A stretch of 64,000 nt of DNA. It comes from CAZRWD01 sp964603785 (GTDB lineage Bacteria; Fermentibacterota; Fermentibacteria; Fermentibacterales; Fermentibacteraceae). Below, in pieces: positions 42,001-50,789 of the stretch (positions within the stretch are counted from its first letter, which is position 1; every line of letters begins with the position of its first letter). The stretch lies in the NCBI GenBank assembly GCA_964603785.1, contig CAZRWD010000005.1, forward strand, positions 117,329 through 181,328, given 5' to 3'. The notes under the pieces are model-generated. The model was not told the DNA's origin. It searched no databases and saw only the letters and a list, made by a program, of their open reading frames with translations. The position numbers were made by a program, and so were the translations under genes.

Positions 42001-44682
42001 GTGCCGGGCTTCGTGACGTCCACGCCCACCTGGGAGAAGATCTCCTACATGCGCGTGTGGATGGAGGGCTTCAGCCAGCAGGACACCATCGACGTCTACG
42101 ACTTCTCCATAGTGGGCAACCGCTGGGAGCAGCGCGCCGTCCAGGCCTGGGACAGCATCGCCCCCCCCGTCATGCCGGGCGAGCAGCTCGTCGTCTCGAC
42201 CATCAACAACAAGGACAATCCCGAGTACGCCGCCGACCCGCCTCCGGGAGTGAGCCCAGGCAGGGACGACAACGGCGACATCAAGCTGGAGCAGTCCCTG
42301 GTGCTCGACGCCACGGGCATCCTCCCGGGCCACCAGGGGATAACCACCCAGAGCTTCTACTCGTCGGAGGACTACACGGGCTACCGCACGATACGCTTCC
42401 CCGTGCACGGCGACGAGTCGGCGGCGGGCGAGTTCTTCTTCCGCATGGGCAGGGACACGCTGAACTACTACGAGATCAGCACGCCGCTGACCCAGGGCTG
42501 GCAGAACGTCCAGATAGACCTCGACGACCTCTCCGACCTCCGTGTCCTGAAGGCCGAGAGGGATCTCGTGTATCTCAGGCTGGGGAACCTGGCCGTGCGC
42601 GGCAACCCGAGCTTCGGCGACGTGATGGTGATGAGCGCGGGGATCAGGAACACGACCGGGGGAGTGCTGACCACCGAGGCCTGGATGGACGACATAGTCC
42701 TCCTGGGACCCTACGGCGAGAGCGGGTTCGCCCAGCGCCTCTCCACCACCGTCGAAGTGGCCGACCTCCTGAGGCTCAACGGCGACTACAGGCGCCTCGG
42801 CGCCGACTTCCACGGCCTTGGAGCCACCACGGGCCTCGGGGCGACCTCCACCCGCTACAGCAGCGACGCCACCCTCTACCTCGAGCGCTTCACGCCGAGA
42901 ACCTGGTTCCTCTCCATGCCGGCCACCCTCGCATGGAAGCAGCAGCTCTCCGAGCCGAAACTCGAGCCCAACTCGGACCGGAGGCTCACCGACGAAGAGG
43001 CCTGGGAGCAGCGCACGCAGACCGACGACTGGAACACCGGCCTGACCCTCAGGCGGAACAGGAGCTCATCGGGAAGTGCCGTATCGCGCTACCTCCTCGA
43101 CCCCTGGCAGCTGGGGCACTCCTACGGGATCACGTACGGCCTGTCCCCGAGCTACAGGGACACCCTCCAGTCGGCACGCGGCGAGGTGAAGTACGATCTG
43201 AGCCTGGGCGAGCAGAGGCTCTTCAGGCTACCGCTGGTCTCCTACCTGCAGCTCAGACCCACGAGGTTCTCCTGGTCGGTCGTCCGGCAGAACACCTGGG
43301 ACACCAGGTGGGAGCTGGGCGACCAGGACACGACCCAGACCAGGGCCAACTCCACAAGGTCCCTCGGCACGAACGGCTCGGTCTCCTTCAACTTCTGGCA
43401 GGGCCAGGGCACGACGTACTCCCTCGGGGTGAACAGGGACCTTCTCTATCCCTGGGACAGGGGGCTCTTCTTCAACGCGGGCAGGGAGACCTCCAGGAAC
43501 CAGAACCTCGGCCTCTCCCAGGAGGTGAACCTGTGGAACTACCTCTTCCCGAGGGTGAGCTACGACGCCGCCTACAACTCGAGCAGGCTGGCCCCCCACA
43601 CGGCGGGGGACGACTCCCTCGGCAGCCCCGACGTGTCCGTCTCGGCCACACGGCGCCTGAACCTGCGAATCGGCCTGGTGCACGCCATCAGGGCGCTCGC
43701 CAGGACGAGGGACGAGAGGCTCGACGAGCAGGCCTCCCCGGGAAGTCCCCGCTGGCTGCTCGCCAGGCTCGACAGGCTCGCCGACCGCATAAGCGATCCG
43801 ACCATCGTCATCTCCAGGACGATCGGCACGCAGTACAGGGAGCTGGGCTTCTACCCGGGGCTCGGATACCAGTTCGGCCTCGATCCGACGCTGGAGGGCA
43901 TCGACCCCTACGACAGGACCACCAGCGACAACCTGCAGGTCTCCGGAGGCTTCAGGCCCCTCGTCTCGATGTCCGTCCGGGCCGAGTACTCGCGGACCGA
44001 CACCAGGCACTTCTATTCGGGATACTGGAACAGGCAGCTCAACCGGACCTGGCCCGCCCTCACGGTCTCCTGGTCGGGCCTCGAGCGCCTCGCCCCGCTC
44101 TCGAACATCCTCCGCTCGGGCACGCTGAGCACGGGCTACCGGATCGAGAGGAACGAGAGCGGCAGGTTCGAGTCCGACGAGTACATACCGACGAGCCGCA
44201 CGCAGTCGACCAGGTGGAGCCCGCTCTTCAGCATCACCGGGACCTTCCGCAACAACGTGCAGATCACGCTCAGCGACAACCTGACGACGACGGAGACACG
44301 CAACTTCACAGGCACCCAGGCCAGGAACAAGAGCGACAGCAACAGCTTCCAGCTGAACCTGCAGTACGCCTTCAGCGCGCCGGGAGGCCTGGCGATCCCC
44401 CTGCCCCTCCTGAACCGCCTCAGGATCAGCTTCAGGAGCGACCTGACGACCGCGCTGCGCATCACGAGGTCGAGGACCGTGACGCGGATCGTCATCCCCG
44501 GCTACCAGGACCAGGTGCAGAGCGACAGGGAGGAGTGGCGGATAGAGCCGTCGCTCAACTACGATTTCGGTTCCGTAACCGCAGGTCTGACAGGCATCTA
44601 TGGCTGGAAGACCGACGGGGTCAACTCGATCTACGACCAGCGGGACGTCGGGATGGACATCTGGGTGCTGATCAACTTCTAG
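39076..44682 (+). CDS. sprA: SprA-like outer membrane translocon of type IX secretion
   Basis: 1868 residues. SprA (Sov) is the giant barrel through which T9SS cargo crosses the outer membrane. A signal peptide (MTKIGALLMAALVPCLLCGTA) precedes SprA-type repeats: GSQKITLSG, LRVQLDGTIGEKIHVEVDHDSE, RIRLAYEGWEDEIIQSIEMGDVSLS and FVSYSIPHEGLFGAKVIAQ. Later come FASRAVYN-like NISQGTWIGATAMFEDSRTP, DDMEGTESAYPVG and many barrel strands to the end. Three EF-hand-like acidic loops (DTNGDGLLSDEED near 472, DADGNGIFSDDED near 860, DLNGNGVLDGSDN near 926) are present. Bacteroidete SprA is longer (about 2,300-2,400). Start GTG 39076 is uncertain by a few codons. Two cargo-like proteins with sorting-type tails are in this window. 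Confidence 0.85.
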   Translation: MTKIGALLMAALVPCLLCGTAAASLEGVSLLSDDPFETYQDSIPRLYDLEGITVRVFPSRTPGILSWRPFCRESPCGRTSSGFLSEIVRRSVGSSTGLALRSSFSSQCIRRSVEEGKLLPTIYLPLDMPPILARTIGEGGQLDISGSQKITLSGITHYRPNAVQTEGQSQSLFPDLRMEQELRVQLDGTIGEKIHVEVDHDSEREMQPENRIRLAYEGWEDEIIQSIEMGDVSLSITGPEFVSYSIPHEGLFGAKVIAQAGPVDITTIASKEASSTESAEFVGQATMIADTLLDIYPANNYFYLTFPDSVTQPGIFDIRVFRDDLDGTNNDETGAVEGEWFIPLASGDSTGTGWWDELLPGADLDFVLVDSATAIRLHTPVNDNHMLAVWMVTAAGDTIGSTSPGSFSLKLIKESNPLPSYRTWDYELRNRYFLGANNIVQESFTCDIYLAEPGEDPVSTQDGTPFIELLGLDTNGDGLLSDEEDAVDWDNGFLVFPDLRPFESPLLEVPNPLVYSERNPEPSQSLYYFAVGYRAASTTFSLGRLGIVPGSENVTLTVNGVSQTLVRDQDYTIVYEIGLLTLMGEAAELAQNPSNTLRVSFEYLPFLAQQQKTLFGTRAVYNISQGTWIGATAMFEDSRTPGDRPRVGEESTRTLVTDIDARFESRPVFLTDLANAVPGVSTDADSRFVLSGEVAASFPNPNTDNKAYIDDMEGTESAYPVGRNRVNWSRASSPVNLSPMVAPPGDLRWYNDTKRWNLGQIIPNASSEQANDDATILEMVFTPEFGSLQSWGGVMRCADKFGLDFSEKTRIRLWVRATGSAQGADLYLDLGERMDEDSYWLERVGDGFERRANGALDTEDADGNGIFSDDEDTGFDQLDNPDEPGYPQMGNDPNRDDYYYNDSDPPATRYLRVNGTEDNGRMDTEDLNGNGVLDGSDNFFRVRIPLDDPDYVLSGPNEYGWMLVEVPLSDSTLVTVPGFVTSTPTWEKISYMRVWMEGFSQQDTIDVYDFSIVGNRWEQRAVQAWDSIAPPVMPGEQLVVSTINNKDNPEYAADPPPGVSPGRDDNGDIKLEQSLVLDATGILPGHQGITTQSFYSSEDYTGYRTIRFPVHGDESAAGEFFFRMGRDTLNYYEISTPLTQGWQNVQIDLDDLSDLRVLKAERDLVYLRLGNLAVRGNPSFGDVMVMSAGIRNTTGGVLTTEAWMDDIVLLGPYGESGFAQRLSTTVEVADLLRLNGDYRRLGADFHGLGATTGLGATSTRYSSDATLYLERFTPRTWFLSMPATLAWKQQLSEPKLEPNSDRRLTDEEAWEQRTQTDDWNTGLTLRRNRSSSGSAVSRYLLDPWQLGHSYGITYGLSPSYRDTLQSARGEVKYDLSLGEQRLFRLPLVSYLQLRPTRFSWSVVRQNTWDTRWELGDQDTTQTRANSTRSLGTNGSVSFNFWQGQGTTYSLGVNRDLLYPWDRGLFFNAGRETSRNQNLGLSQEVNLWNYLFPRVSYDAAYNSSRLAPHTAGDDSLGSPDVSVSATRRLNLRIGLVHAIRALARTRDERLDEQASPGSPRWLLARLDRLADRISDPTIVISRTIGTQYRELGFYPGLGYQFGLDPTLEGIDPYDRTTSDNLQVSGGFRPLVSMSVRAEYSRTDTRHFYSGYWNRQLNRTWPALTVSWSGLERLAPLSNILRSGTLSTGYRIERNESGRFESDEYIPTSRTQSTRWSPLFSITGTFRNNVQITLSDNLTTTETRNFTGTQARNKSDSNSFQLNLQYAFSAPGGLAIPLPLLNRLRISFRSDLTTALRITRSRTVTRIVIPGYQDQVQSDREEWRIEPSLNYDFGSVTAGLTGIYGWKTDGVNSIYDQRDVGMDIWVLINF

Positions 44683-44701
44683 CCGGCCCCGACCCCGTTC
44701 A

Positions 44702-44731
44702 TTGACACCTAGCGCATCTTCTGCGAAAATA
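44702..44731 (+). promoter_or_regulatory. Predicted promoter for the pilB operon
   Basis: TTGACA (44702-44707) with GAAAAT or AAAATA at 17-18 nt spacing (44725-44731), about 85 bp before the pilB start. The -35 is perfect, the -10 weak. I see no recognisable riboswitch in the leader. Confidence 0.45.
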
Positions 44732-44817
44732 AGCTCTAGATCGAAAAGGGCGGCCATTCGAAACGGCAGGGGAAGAGGTTCGACCGGGCCCTCCCGGAAC
44801 GAGAGGCGGATTCCGGA

Positions 44818-46575
44818 ATGAAACTCGGGCAGATGCTACTCGAAGCCGGCATCATCACGCGCGAGCAGCTCGAGCAGGCCCTCAGGATGCAGCGCTCCGA
44901 CGGAGGCCGTCTCGGCTTCAATCTCGTCAAGATGAAGGCCGTGTCCGAGGACGACCTGAACAACTACCTCGCCCGGCAGCACCGCATCGAGAGCGTGAAC
45001 CTCGACCAGATGGACATCGAGGCCTCCATCATCCACCTGGTCCCCCCAGAGGTGGCCAAGCGCTACGAGGTCATACCCATCCAGAAGGCCGGGAAGACCC
45101 TCATCGTGGCCATGACCGACCCCGACAACCTCTTCGCCATCGACGACCTCAGGTTCTCGATCGGCCTCGAGATAGAGCCGCACATCTGCGCATCGAGCAT
45201 GGTCCAGAGAGCCCTGAAGAAGTTCTACCCGGAGACCGAGGCCCTGGTGCAGCTCGACCAGAAGACGCTCACCGAGAAGGTCGCCGAAGACCTCGACACG
45301 GGTCCCTCCGAGCAGATCCTGGTGGGCGACGAGGTCTTCGAATCGATGGTGGTCGACACCGACGACGGCACCGAGGTCGAGGAGGAGGACCTCTCGATCC
45401 AGATCGCCGACTCGCCGGTGGTCAAGCTCGTGAACAGCATCATCGCCGATGCGGTCAAGCGAGGCGCGAGCGACATCCACTTCGAGCCGTTCGAGAAGTA
45501 CATAAGGGTCAGGTTCAGGATCGACGGGGTGCTGCACGAGGTCATGCGCCCGAGCCGCAAGTACCGCTCGGCCATAGTCAGCCGCCTCAAGATCCTCGGC
45601 GGGATGAACATCGCGGAGCGGCACCTGCCGCAGGACGGCAGGCAGAAGATCCGCGTGGGCGACAGGTTCGTCGACATGCGCCTCGCGACCCTGCCCACCC
45701 TGTTCGGCGAGAAGGTGGAGCTTAGGCTTCTCGACCGCAGCAAGGTCATCCTCGACCTCGAGAAGCTCGGGCTGGAGGAGGAGTCGCTGAGGGAGCTCCG
45801 CCGCGCCATCAAGAGGCCCTTCGGGATAGTGCTGGTCACCGGCCCGACGGGATGCGGCAAGACGACCACCCTCTACTCGGCGCTGACCGAGCTGAACGAC
45901 ATCGGGGTCAACATCATGACGGCCGAGAACCCGGTCGAGTTCAACCTCAAGGGCATCAACCAGGTGCAGATGAACGAGGACATCGGCCTCACGTTCGCCT
46001 CCGCCCTGCGCGCCTACCTCAGGCAGGATCCCGACATCATCATGGTCGGCGAGATCAGGGACCAGGAAACCTCATCGATCGCCATCCGCGCGGCACTCAC
46101 CGGCCACCTCGTGCTCTCCACGACACACACCAACGACGCCCCGAGCACCATCAACAGGCTCATCGACATGGGCACCGAGCCCTTCATGCTCAGCACCTCG
46201 CTCATCGCGATCTGCTCCCAGAGGCTCATCAGGAAGATCTGCCCCAAGTGCAGGGCGCAGGTTCACGTGCCCGACGAGGCCCTCGTCGAGGCGGGGATCA
46301 AGCCCGAGAGGTTCAAGGGCATCGATTTCTTCGAGGGGACGGGGTGCGACTACTGCAACAACACGGGCTACCGCGGCAGGGACGGCATCTTCGAGGTGAT
46401 GACGATCGACGAGGACATCCGCCAGCTCATAGAGAGCGACGCCAACAGCATCCAGATAGAGAAGGCCGCGCTGGCCAAGGGCATGGTGAACCTCCGCGAG
46501 GCCGCCCTGAGGAAGCTCGAGCGCGGTGAGACCACATTCGAGGAAGTCATAAGGGGTACCGTCGGTGGCGAATAG
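44818..46575 (+). CDS. pilB: Type IV pilus assembly ATPase PilB (first paralogue, MshEN domain intact)
   Basis: 585 residues. A hexameric ATPase that powers pilus extension. The N-terminal MshEN domain carries both tandem motifs used to bind cyclic di-GMP (KLGQMLLEAG..TREQLEQALRMQ and RLGFNLV..VSEDDLNNYLARQ). The ATPase core has ASDIHFEP, Walker A GPTGCGKTT, the Asp box DPDIIMVGEIRDQET, and the His box LSTTHTND. A four-Cys zinc site (CPKC...CDYC) follows. ATG 44818 lies after a recognisable promoter. A second pilB follows 65 bp downstream. Confidence 0.95.
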   Translation: MKLGQMLLEAGIITREQLEQALRMQRSDGGRLGFNLVKMKAVSEDDLNNYLARQHRIESVNLDQMDIEASIIHLVPPEVAKRYEVIPIQKAGKTLIVAMTDPDNLFAIDDLRFSIGLEIEPHICASSMVQRALKKFYPETEALVQLDQKTLTEKVAEDLDTGPSEQILVGDEVFESMVVDTDDGTEVEEEDLSIQIADSPVVKLVNSIIADAVKRGASDIHFEPFEKYIRVRFRIDGVLHEVMRPSRKYRSAIVSRLKILGGMNIAERHLPQDGRQKIRVGDRFVDMRLATLPTLFGEKVELRLLDRSKVILDLEKLGLEEESLRELRRAIKRPFGIVLVTGPTGCGKTTTLYSALTELNDIGVNIMTAENPVEFNLKGINQVQMNEDIGLTFASALRAYLRQDPDIIMVGEIRDQETSSIAIRAALTGHLVLSTTHTNDAPSTINRLIDMGTEPFMLSTSLIAICSQRLIRKICPKCRAQVHVPDEALVEAGIKPERFKGIDFFEGTGCDYCNNTGYRGRDGIFEVMTIDEDIRQLIESDANSIQIEKAALAKGMVNLREAALRKLERGETTFEEVIRGTVGGE

Positions 46576-46588
46576 CCTCCGACGCCCA

Positions 46589-46619
46589 CCTGCGGCCGCC
46601 CTCCGCGCGGAGGCGCAGG
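46589..46619 (+). other. Stable hairpin between the two pilB genes
   Basis: A 14-base palindrome CCTCCGCGCGGAGG (46600-46613) is enclosed by CCTGCG (46589-46594) and CGCAGG (46614-46619). It could partly terminate transcription or protect mRNA ends, lowering downstream expression relative to the first pilB. Confidence 0.5.
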
Positions 46620-46640
46620 AAGGCCGTCCGGGAGCCGCCG

Positions 46641-48470
46641 GTGCTTAACAGGCTCGGGATGATGCTCGTCGAGGCCGGGATCGTCACATCGGAGGAGATC
46701 GAGTCCGTGGCGAGGGACTTCGGGCCGGGCGAGACCGACCTCGCTGAGAGCCTCGTGGCCCTGGGCAAGGTGCCGGAGGAGATAGTCACCGAGTTCCTCG
46801 CGGAGATCTACAGCGTCGAGCCGGTCTACCTGAACGAGACCCCCCTCAGTTCCAAGCTCACCGAGAGGCTTCCCGAGGAGACCGCACGCAAGTTCATAGT
46901 CCTCCCGATAGCCGAGGAGAACAGGTACTTCCACATCGCCATGGCCAACCCCGGCAACCTTTTCGCGGTCGACGAGGTCAAGTTCACCGTGGGCAAGGAG
47001 GTGCTCGTATTCGCCTCCGCGCCGTCGGCCGTCCGGCGCTGCCTGGACGAGCTCTACGGGAAGGTCGACGACCTGGTCACCGTCGAGGAGAAGCTCGAGA
47101 CCTACGACGAGAAGGAGAACGAGCTCGAGATGGTCGAGAGCCTCGAGGAGGTGGAGGACGAGGACGCCGTCATCGAGGACACCACCGGCATAAGCAACGA
47201 CGCGCCCGTGATCAAGTTCGTCGACGCCCTCATCTCCAAGGCCGTGCGCATCGAGGCCAGCGACATCCACATCGAGCCCTACGAGAAGTACCTCAGGATA
47301 CGCTACCGCAGGGACGGCACCTGCTTCGAGGTGCGCAGACTGCCCAAGGACATCCAGCCGGCGATACTCAGCCGTCTCAAGATATTGGCCAGGATGAACA
47401 TAGCTGAGCGCCGCAAGACGCAGGACGGCAGGATCAAGGCCAGGGTCGACAACAGGTGGATCGACTTCAGGGTCAACGCCGTACCCACGGTCAACGGCGA
47501 GAAGATCGTCCTGAGGATCCTGGACAGGGGCAACCTCGAGTTCGATCTCAGGCAGCTCGGCTTCCCCGAGGACGCCCTCAGCGAGTTCATGAAGGGCGTG
47601 GCCGCCCCGTACGGGATCGTCCTCGTGACTGGTCCGACGGGAAGCGGGAAGACTACCACGCTCTACTCGGCGCTCAGCCAGCTCAACACGCCCAAGGTCA
47701 ACATCATCACGGCGGAGGACCCCATCGAGTACAACATCGACGGCATCCTCCAGACGCAGATCGACTTCGCGATGGGCTACGACTTCGCCTACGCGCTCCG
47801 CGCCATTCTCAGACAGGATCCCAACATCATAATGGTCGGCGAGATCCGCGATCTCGAGACGGCATCCATCGCGATAAAGGCGTCCCTCACCGGGCACCTC
47901 GTCTTCTCGACCATCCACACCAACGACTCTCCGAGCACCATCAACAGGCTGATAGACATCGGCATCAAGCCGTTCCTGGTCGCCTCGGCGGTGCGCACCA
48001 TCATGGCCCAGAGGCTCCTCAGGAAGGTCTGCTCGAAGTGCAAGGAGCCCTTCGAATACCCGGCCGAGAAACTGCTGGAGTCGGGGATCGACCCCGACGA
48101 CATGAAGGGCTGCACGACCTTCACCAGCGTGGGCTGCAGCAACTGCAACGGCTCGGGCTACAAGGGCCGCACCGGCATCTACGAGGTCATGACCATCGAC
48201 AAGTACGTACGGCAGGCCATCATCGACCGCTCCTCGGCAGGGCAGCTCAGGGTCATCGGCGTGGAGGCCGGCATGCGCACACTCAGGATGGACGCGGTCG
48301 AGAAGCTCAAGCAGGGCCTGACCACCCTGGAGGAGATCAACAGGGTCACGGCCGACGACGATCCGGAGGTCAAGGTCGCGAGGAAGAAGCATCTGGATAT
48401 GGTCGCCAGGGGCGAGATAAAGTCCAGGGTGCGGGAAGAGGAACCCGACACGAAAGGCATGCTCGCATGA
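46641..48470 (+). CDS. pilB: Type IV pilus assembly ATPase PilB (second paralogue, degenerate MshEN)
   Basis: 609 residues. The same architecture as the preceding gene: ASDIHIEP, GPTGSGKTT, DPNIIMVGEIRDLET, FSTIHTND and a CSKC...CSNC zinc site. The N-terminal domain keeps RLGMMLVEAG but the rest is eroded: the expected Gln becomes Phe and the second motif reads DLAESLV..VPEEIVTEFLAEI, so c-di-GMP binding is doubtful. A charged acidic linker (LEEVEDEDAVIED) precedes the core. The C-terminal tail of about 30 residues is highly charged. GTG 46641 follows GGGAG at 7-nt spacing. The stop overlaps pilT (ATGA). Confidence 0.93.
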   Translation: MLNRLGMMLVEAGIVTSEEIESVARDFGPGETDLAESLVALGKVPEEIVTEFLAEIYSVEPVYLNETPLSSKLTERLPEETARKFIVLPIAEENRYFHIAMANPGNLFAVDEVKFTVGKEVLVFASAPSAVRRCLDELYGKVDDLVTVEEKLETYDEKENELEMVESLEEVEDEDAVIEDTTGISNDAPVIKFVDALISKAVRIEASDIHIEPYEKYLRIRYRRDGTCFEVRRLPKDIQPAILSRLKILARMNIAERRKTQDGRIKARVDNRWIDFRVNAVPTVNGEKIVLRILDRGNLEFDLRQLGFPEDALSEFMKGVAAPYGIVLVTGPTGSGKTTTLYSALSQLNTPKVNIITAEDPIEYNIDGILQTQIDFAMGYDFAYALRAILRQDPNIIMVGEIRDLETASIAIKASLTGHLVFSTIHTNDSPSTINRLIDIGIKPFLVASAVRTIMAQRLLRKVCSKCKEPFEYPAEKLLESGIDPDDMKGCTTFTSVGCSNCNGSGYKGRTGIYEVMTIDKYVRQAIIDRSSAGQLRVIGVEAGMRTLRMDAVEKLKQGLTTLEEINRVTADDDPEVKVARKKHLDMVARGEIKSRVREEEPDTKGMLA

Positions 48471-49537
48471 ATATCAAGCAGCTTCTGAAGGAGATGATGG
48501 AGCGCCGGGCGACCGACCTCCACCTCACGGTCGGCGTGCCTCCGGTCATCAGGATCGACGGCGACCTCACACGGATGGAGTACGATCCCCTCACTCCTCA
48601 GGACACCCAGGACCTTGTCTACAGCCTGCTGAAGGACGAGCAGAAGAAGCGCTTCGAGATGGAGAAGGAGCTCGACTTCGCGTTCGGCATCAAGGGTCTT
48701 TCCCGCTTCCGCTCCAACGTGTTCCTGCAGCGGGGCTGCGTGGCCTGCGCCATCAGGGTGATCCCCTACGAGATCCTGGGCTTCGAGGAGCTGGGCCTTC
48801 CGCCCGTGGTCGCGCCGATGTCCGAGAAGAGGCAGGGTCTCATCCTAGTCACCGGACCCACGGGCTGCGGCAAGAGCACCACGCTGGCATCCATACTGAG
48901 AAGGGTCAACAGCCTGCGCCCCTGCCACATCATCACGGTGGAGGACCCCATCGAGTACGTCCATCACCATGACAAGGGCATAGTCAACCAGAGGGAGATA
49001 GGAGAGGACACCAAGGGCTTCTCCCACGCCCTCCGCTACGTGCTCAGGCAGGACCCGGACGTCGTCCTCATAGGCGAGATGCGAGACCTCGAGACCATGC
49101 AGGTGGCCCTGAACATAGCCGAGACCGGCCACCTGACGCTCGCCACCCTGCACACCAACTCCACCTACGAGTCGATCAACCGGATAATCGACACCTTCCC
49201 CCCGCAGAGCCAGGAGCAGGTCCGCAGCCAGCTCTCCTTCGTCATGCTCGGCGTGATGACCCAGCAGCTGGTGCCGAAGGCTCGCGGCACGGGCAGGTCG
49301 CTGGCGGCTGAGGTGCTCGTCTGCACTCCGGCGGTGCGCTCGGCGATAAGGGAGGACAAGCTGCACCAGATCTACGGCATGATGCAGGCCGGCCAGAAGT
49401 TCGGAATGCAGACCATGAACCAGTCCCTTTTCAAGCTGTACGCAAAGCGCGATATCACCAAGGAGATAGCCATCGAGCGCTCCGCCGACCCCATAGAGCT
49501 CGAGCAGATGATCGTCACCGGACGCGACGTCCTTTGA
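48467..49537 (+). CDS. pilT: Pilus retraction ATPase PilT
   Basis: 356 residues. It drives pilus retraction and twitching motility. The PAS-like N-terminal domain (ATDLHLTVGVPPVIRIDG) and RecA-like core (GPTGCGKST, TVEDPIEYVH, DPDVVLIGEMRDLET, ATLHTN) are followed by the PilT-type C-terminus with LVPKARGTGR and AIRE. No zinc cysteines, which separates it from PilB. The ATG overlaps the stop of the second pilB. Confidence 0.95.
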   Translation: MNIKQLLKEMMERRATDLHLTVGVPPVIRIDGDLTRMEYDPLTPQDTQDLVYSLLKDEQKKRFEMEKELDFAFGIKGLSRFRSNVFLQRGCVACAIRVIPYEILGFEELGLPPVVAPMSEKRQGLILVTGPTGCGKSTTLASILRRVNSLRPCHIITVEDPIEYVHHHDKGIVNQREIGEDTKGFSHALRYVLRQDPDVVLIGEMRDLETMQVALNIAETGHLTLATLHTNSTYESINRIIDTFPPQSQEQVRSQLSFVMLGVMTQQLVPKARGTGRSLAAEVLVCTPAVRSAIREDKLHQIYGMMQAGQKFGMQTMNQSLFKLYAKRDITKEIAIERSADPIELEQMIVTGRDVL

Positions 49538-49552
49538 TGACGGGAGAGTGCG

Positions 49553-50764
49553 ATGCCTGATTTCATGTGGACAGGTGAGAACAAGCAGGGCCGCACGCTT
49601 TCAGGGACCATCACCGCGGCGAACCGCAAGGACGCGGTCGACCTGCTCGAGAAGCGCGGAGTGGCGGTCAAGAGGATACGCTCGAAGGGCGTGAACCTCA
49701 GCGCCCTGGGGCAGTTCGGCACCAACATCACGGACAAGCAGCTCGCGTCCTTCACCAGGCAGTTCGCCACCATGATCAACGCGGGCCTGCCCCTCGTGAA
49801 CTGCCTGCAGATCCTGGGCAGGCAGCAGGACAACAAGGCCTTCTCGACCATCATCACCGACCTGACCCAGGACGTGGAGAAGGGCGGCACCCTCGCCGAC
49901 GCGATGGGCAAGCACAACCTGATCTTCAGCGAGCTCTACGTGAACATGGTGGCCGCGGGCGAGCAGGGAGGCATTCTCGACACCATCCTGGCCAGGCTTG
50001 CGACGCACCTCGAGAAGTCCGCCAGCCTCCGTTCCAAGATCAAGGCGGCCATGATCTACCCGCTTGTGGTCACTATCGTCCTCGTCATCGTCATAGCCGT
50101 GCTCCTGCTCTTCGTCATCCCCATCTTCGAGAGCATGTTCACCGACCTGGGCGCCGAGCTCCCCGGACCCACGAAGCTCGTGATCGCGCTGTCGCAGTTC
50201 CTCACCAACTACATCCTCTTCATGATCATAGGCATCGTGGCCCTGATAGTGCTCTACAAGATGTGGTACAAGACCTCGGGCGGGAAGAAGTTCATAGACA
50301 ACGTCAAGCTGATCGTGCCCATCTTCGGGCCGCTCCAGAGGAAGCTGGCCATAGCCAGGTTCACCCGCACCCTGGGCACCCTTGTCGCGAGCGGCGTCGC
50401 CATCCTCGACGGGCTCAGCATCACTTCCAAGACCGCCGGCAACCAGGTGGTGGCCGATGCGATAATGCAGGCCCGCACGAGCATCTCCGGCGGTGAGAAC
50501 ATCTCCAACCCCCTCGAGGCCTCGGGGGTGTTCCCCACCATGGTCACCCAGATGATAGCGGTGGGCGAGGAGACCGGCGGTCTCGACGACATGCTCCTGA
50601 AGATAGCCGACTTCTACGAGGAGGAGGTCGACGTGGCCGTCGCCGGCCTGACCTCCACCCTCGAGCCCGTGATGATTGTCATACTCGGCGTGGTCGTCGG
50701 AGGCATGGTCATCTCGATGTACCTGCCCATCTTCGACCTCATCGGCGCCGTGGGCAACCAGTAG
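49553..50764 (+). CDS. pilC: Type IV pilus inner-membrane platform protein PilC
   Basis: 403 residues. The membrane scaffold on which PilB and PilT act. It has the N-terminal FMWTGENKQGRTLSGTI, two repeated GspF domains (FTRQFATMINAGLPLVNCLQIL; FTRTLGTLVASGVAILDGLSI) and membrane helices (YPLVVTIVLVIVIAVLLLFVI; the second helix pair and the C-terminal PVMIVILGVVVGGMVISMYL). It follows pilT by 15 bp with GGGAGAG upstream. Confidence 0.95.
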   Translation: MPDFMWTGENKQGRTLSGTITAANRKDAVDLLEKRGVAVKRIRSKGVNLSALGQFGTNITDKQLASFTRQFATMINAGLPLVNCLQILGRQQDNKAFSTIITDLTQDVEKGGTLADAMGKHNLIFSELYVNMVAAGEQGGILDTILARLATHLEKSASLRSKIKAAMIYPLVVTIVLVIVIAVLLLFVIPIFESMFTDLGAELPGPTKLVIALSQFLTNYILFMIIGIVALIVLYKMWYKTSGGKKFIDNVKLIVPIFGPLQRKLAIARFTRTLGTLVASGVAILDGLSITSKTAGNQVVADAIMQARTSISGGENISNPLEASGVFPTMVTQMIAVGEETGGLDDMLLKIADFYEEEVDVAVAGLTSTLEPVMIVILGVVVGGMVISMYLPIFDLIGAVGNQ

Positions 50765-50789
50765 GAGCGCGGGCGGGAAGGCCCCCCAA

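Noticed and set aside
44732..44817. Possible c-di-GMP riboswitch in the leader of the pilus operon
   Set aside because: The position is tempting but neither the GEMM core nor its tetraloop-receptor arrangement is visible.
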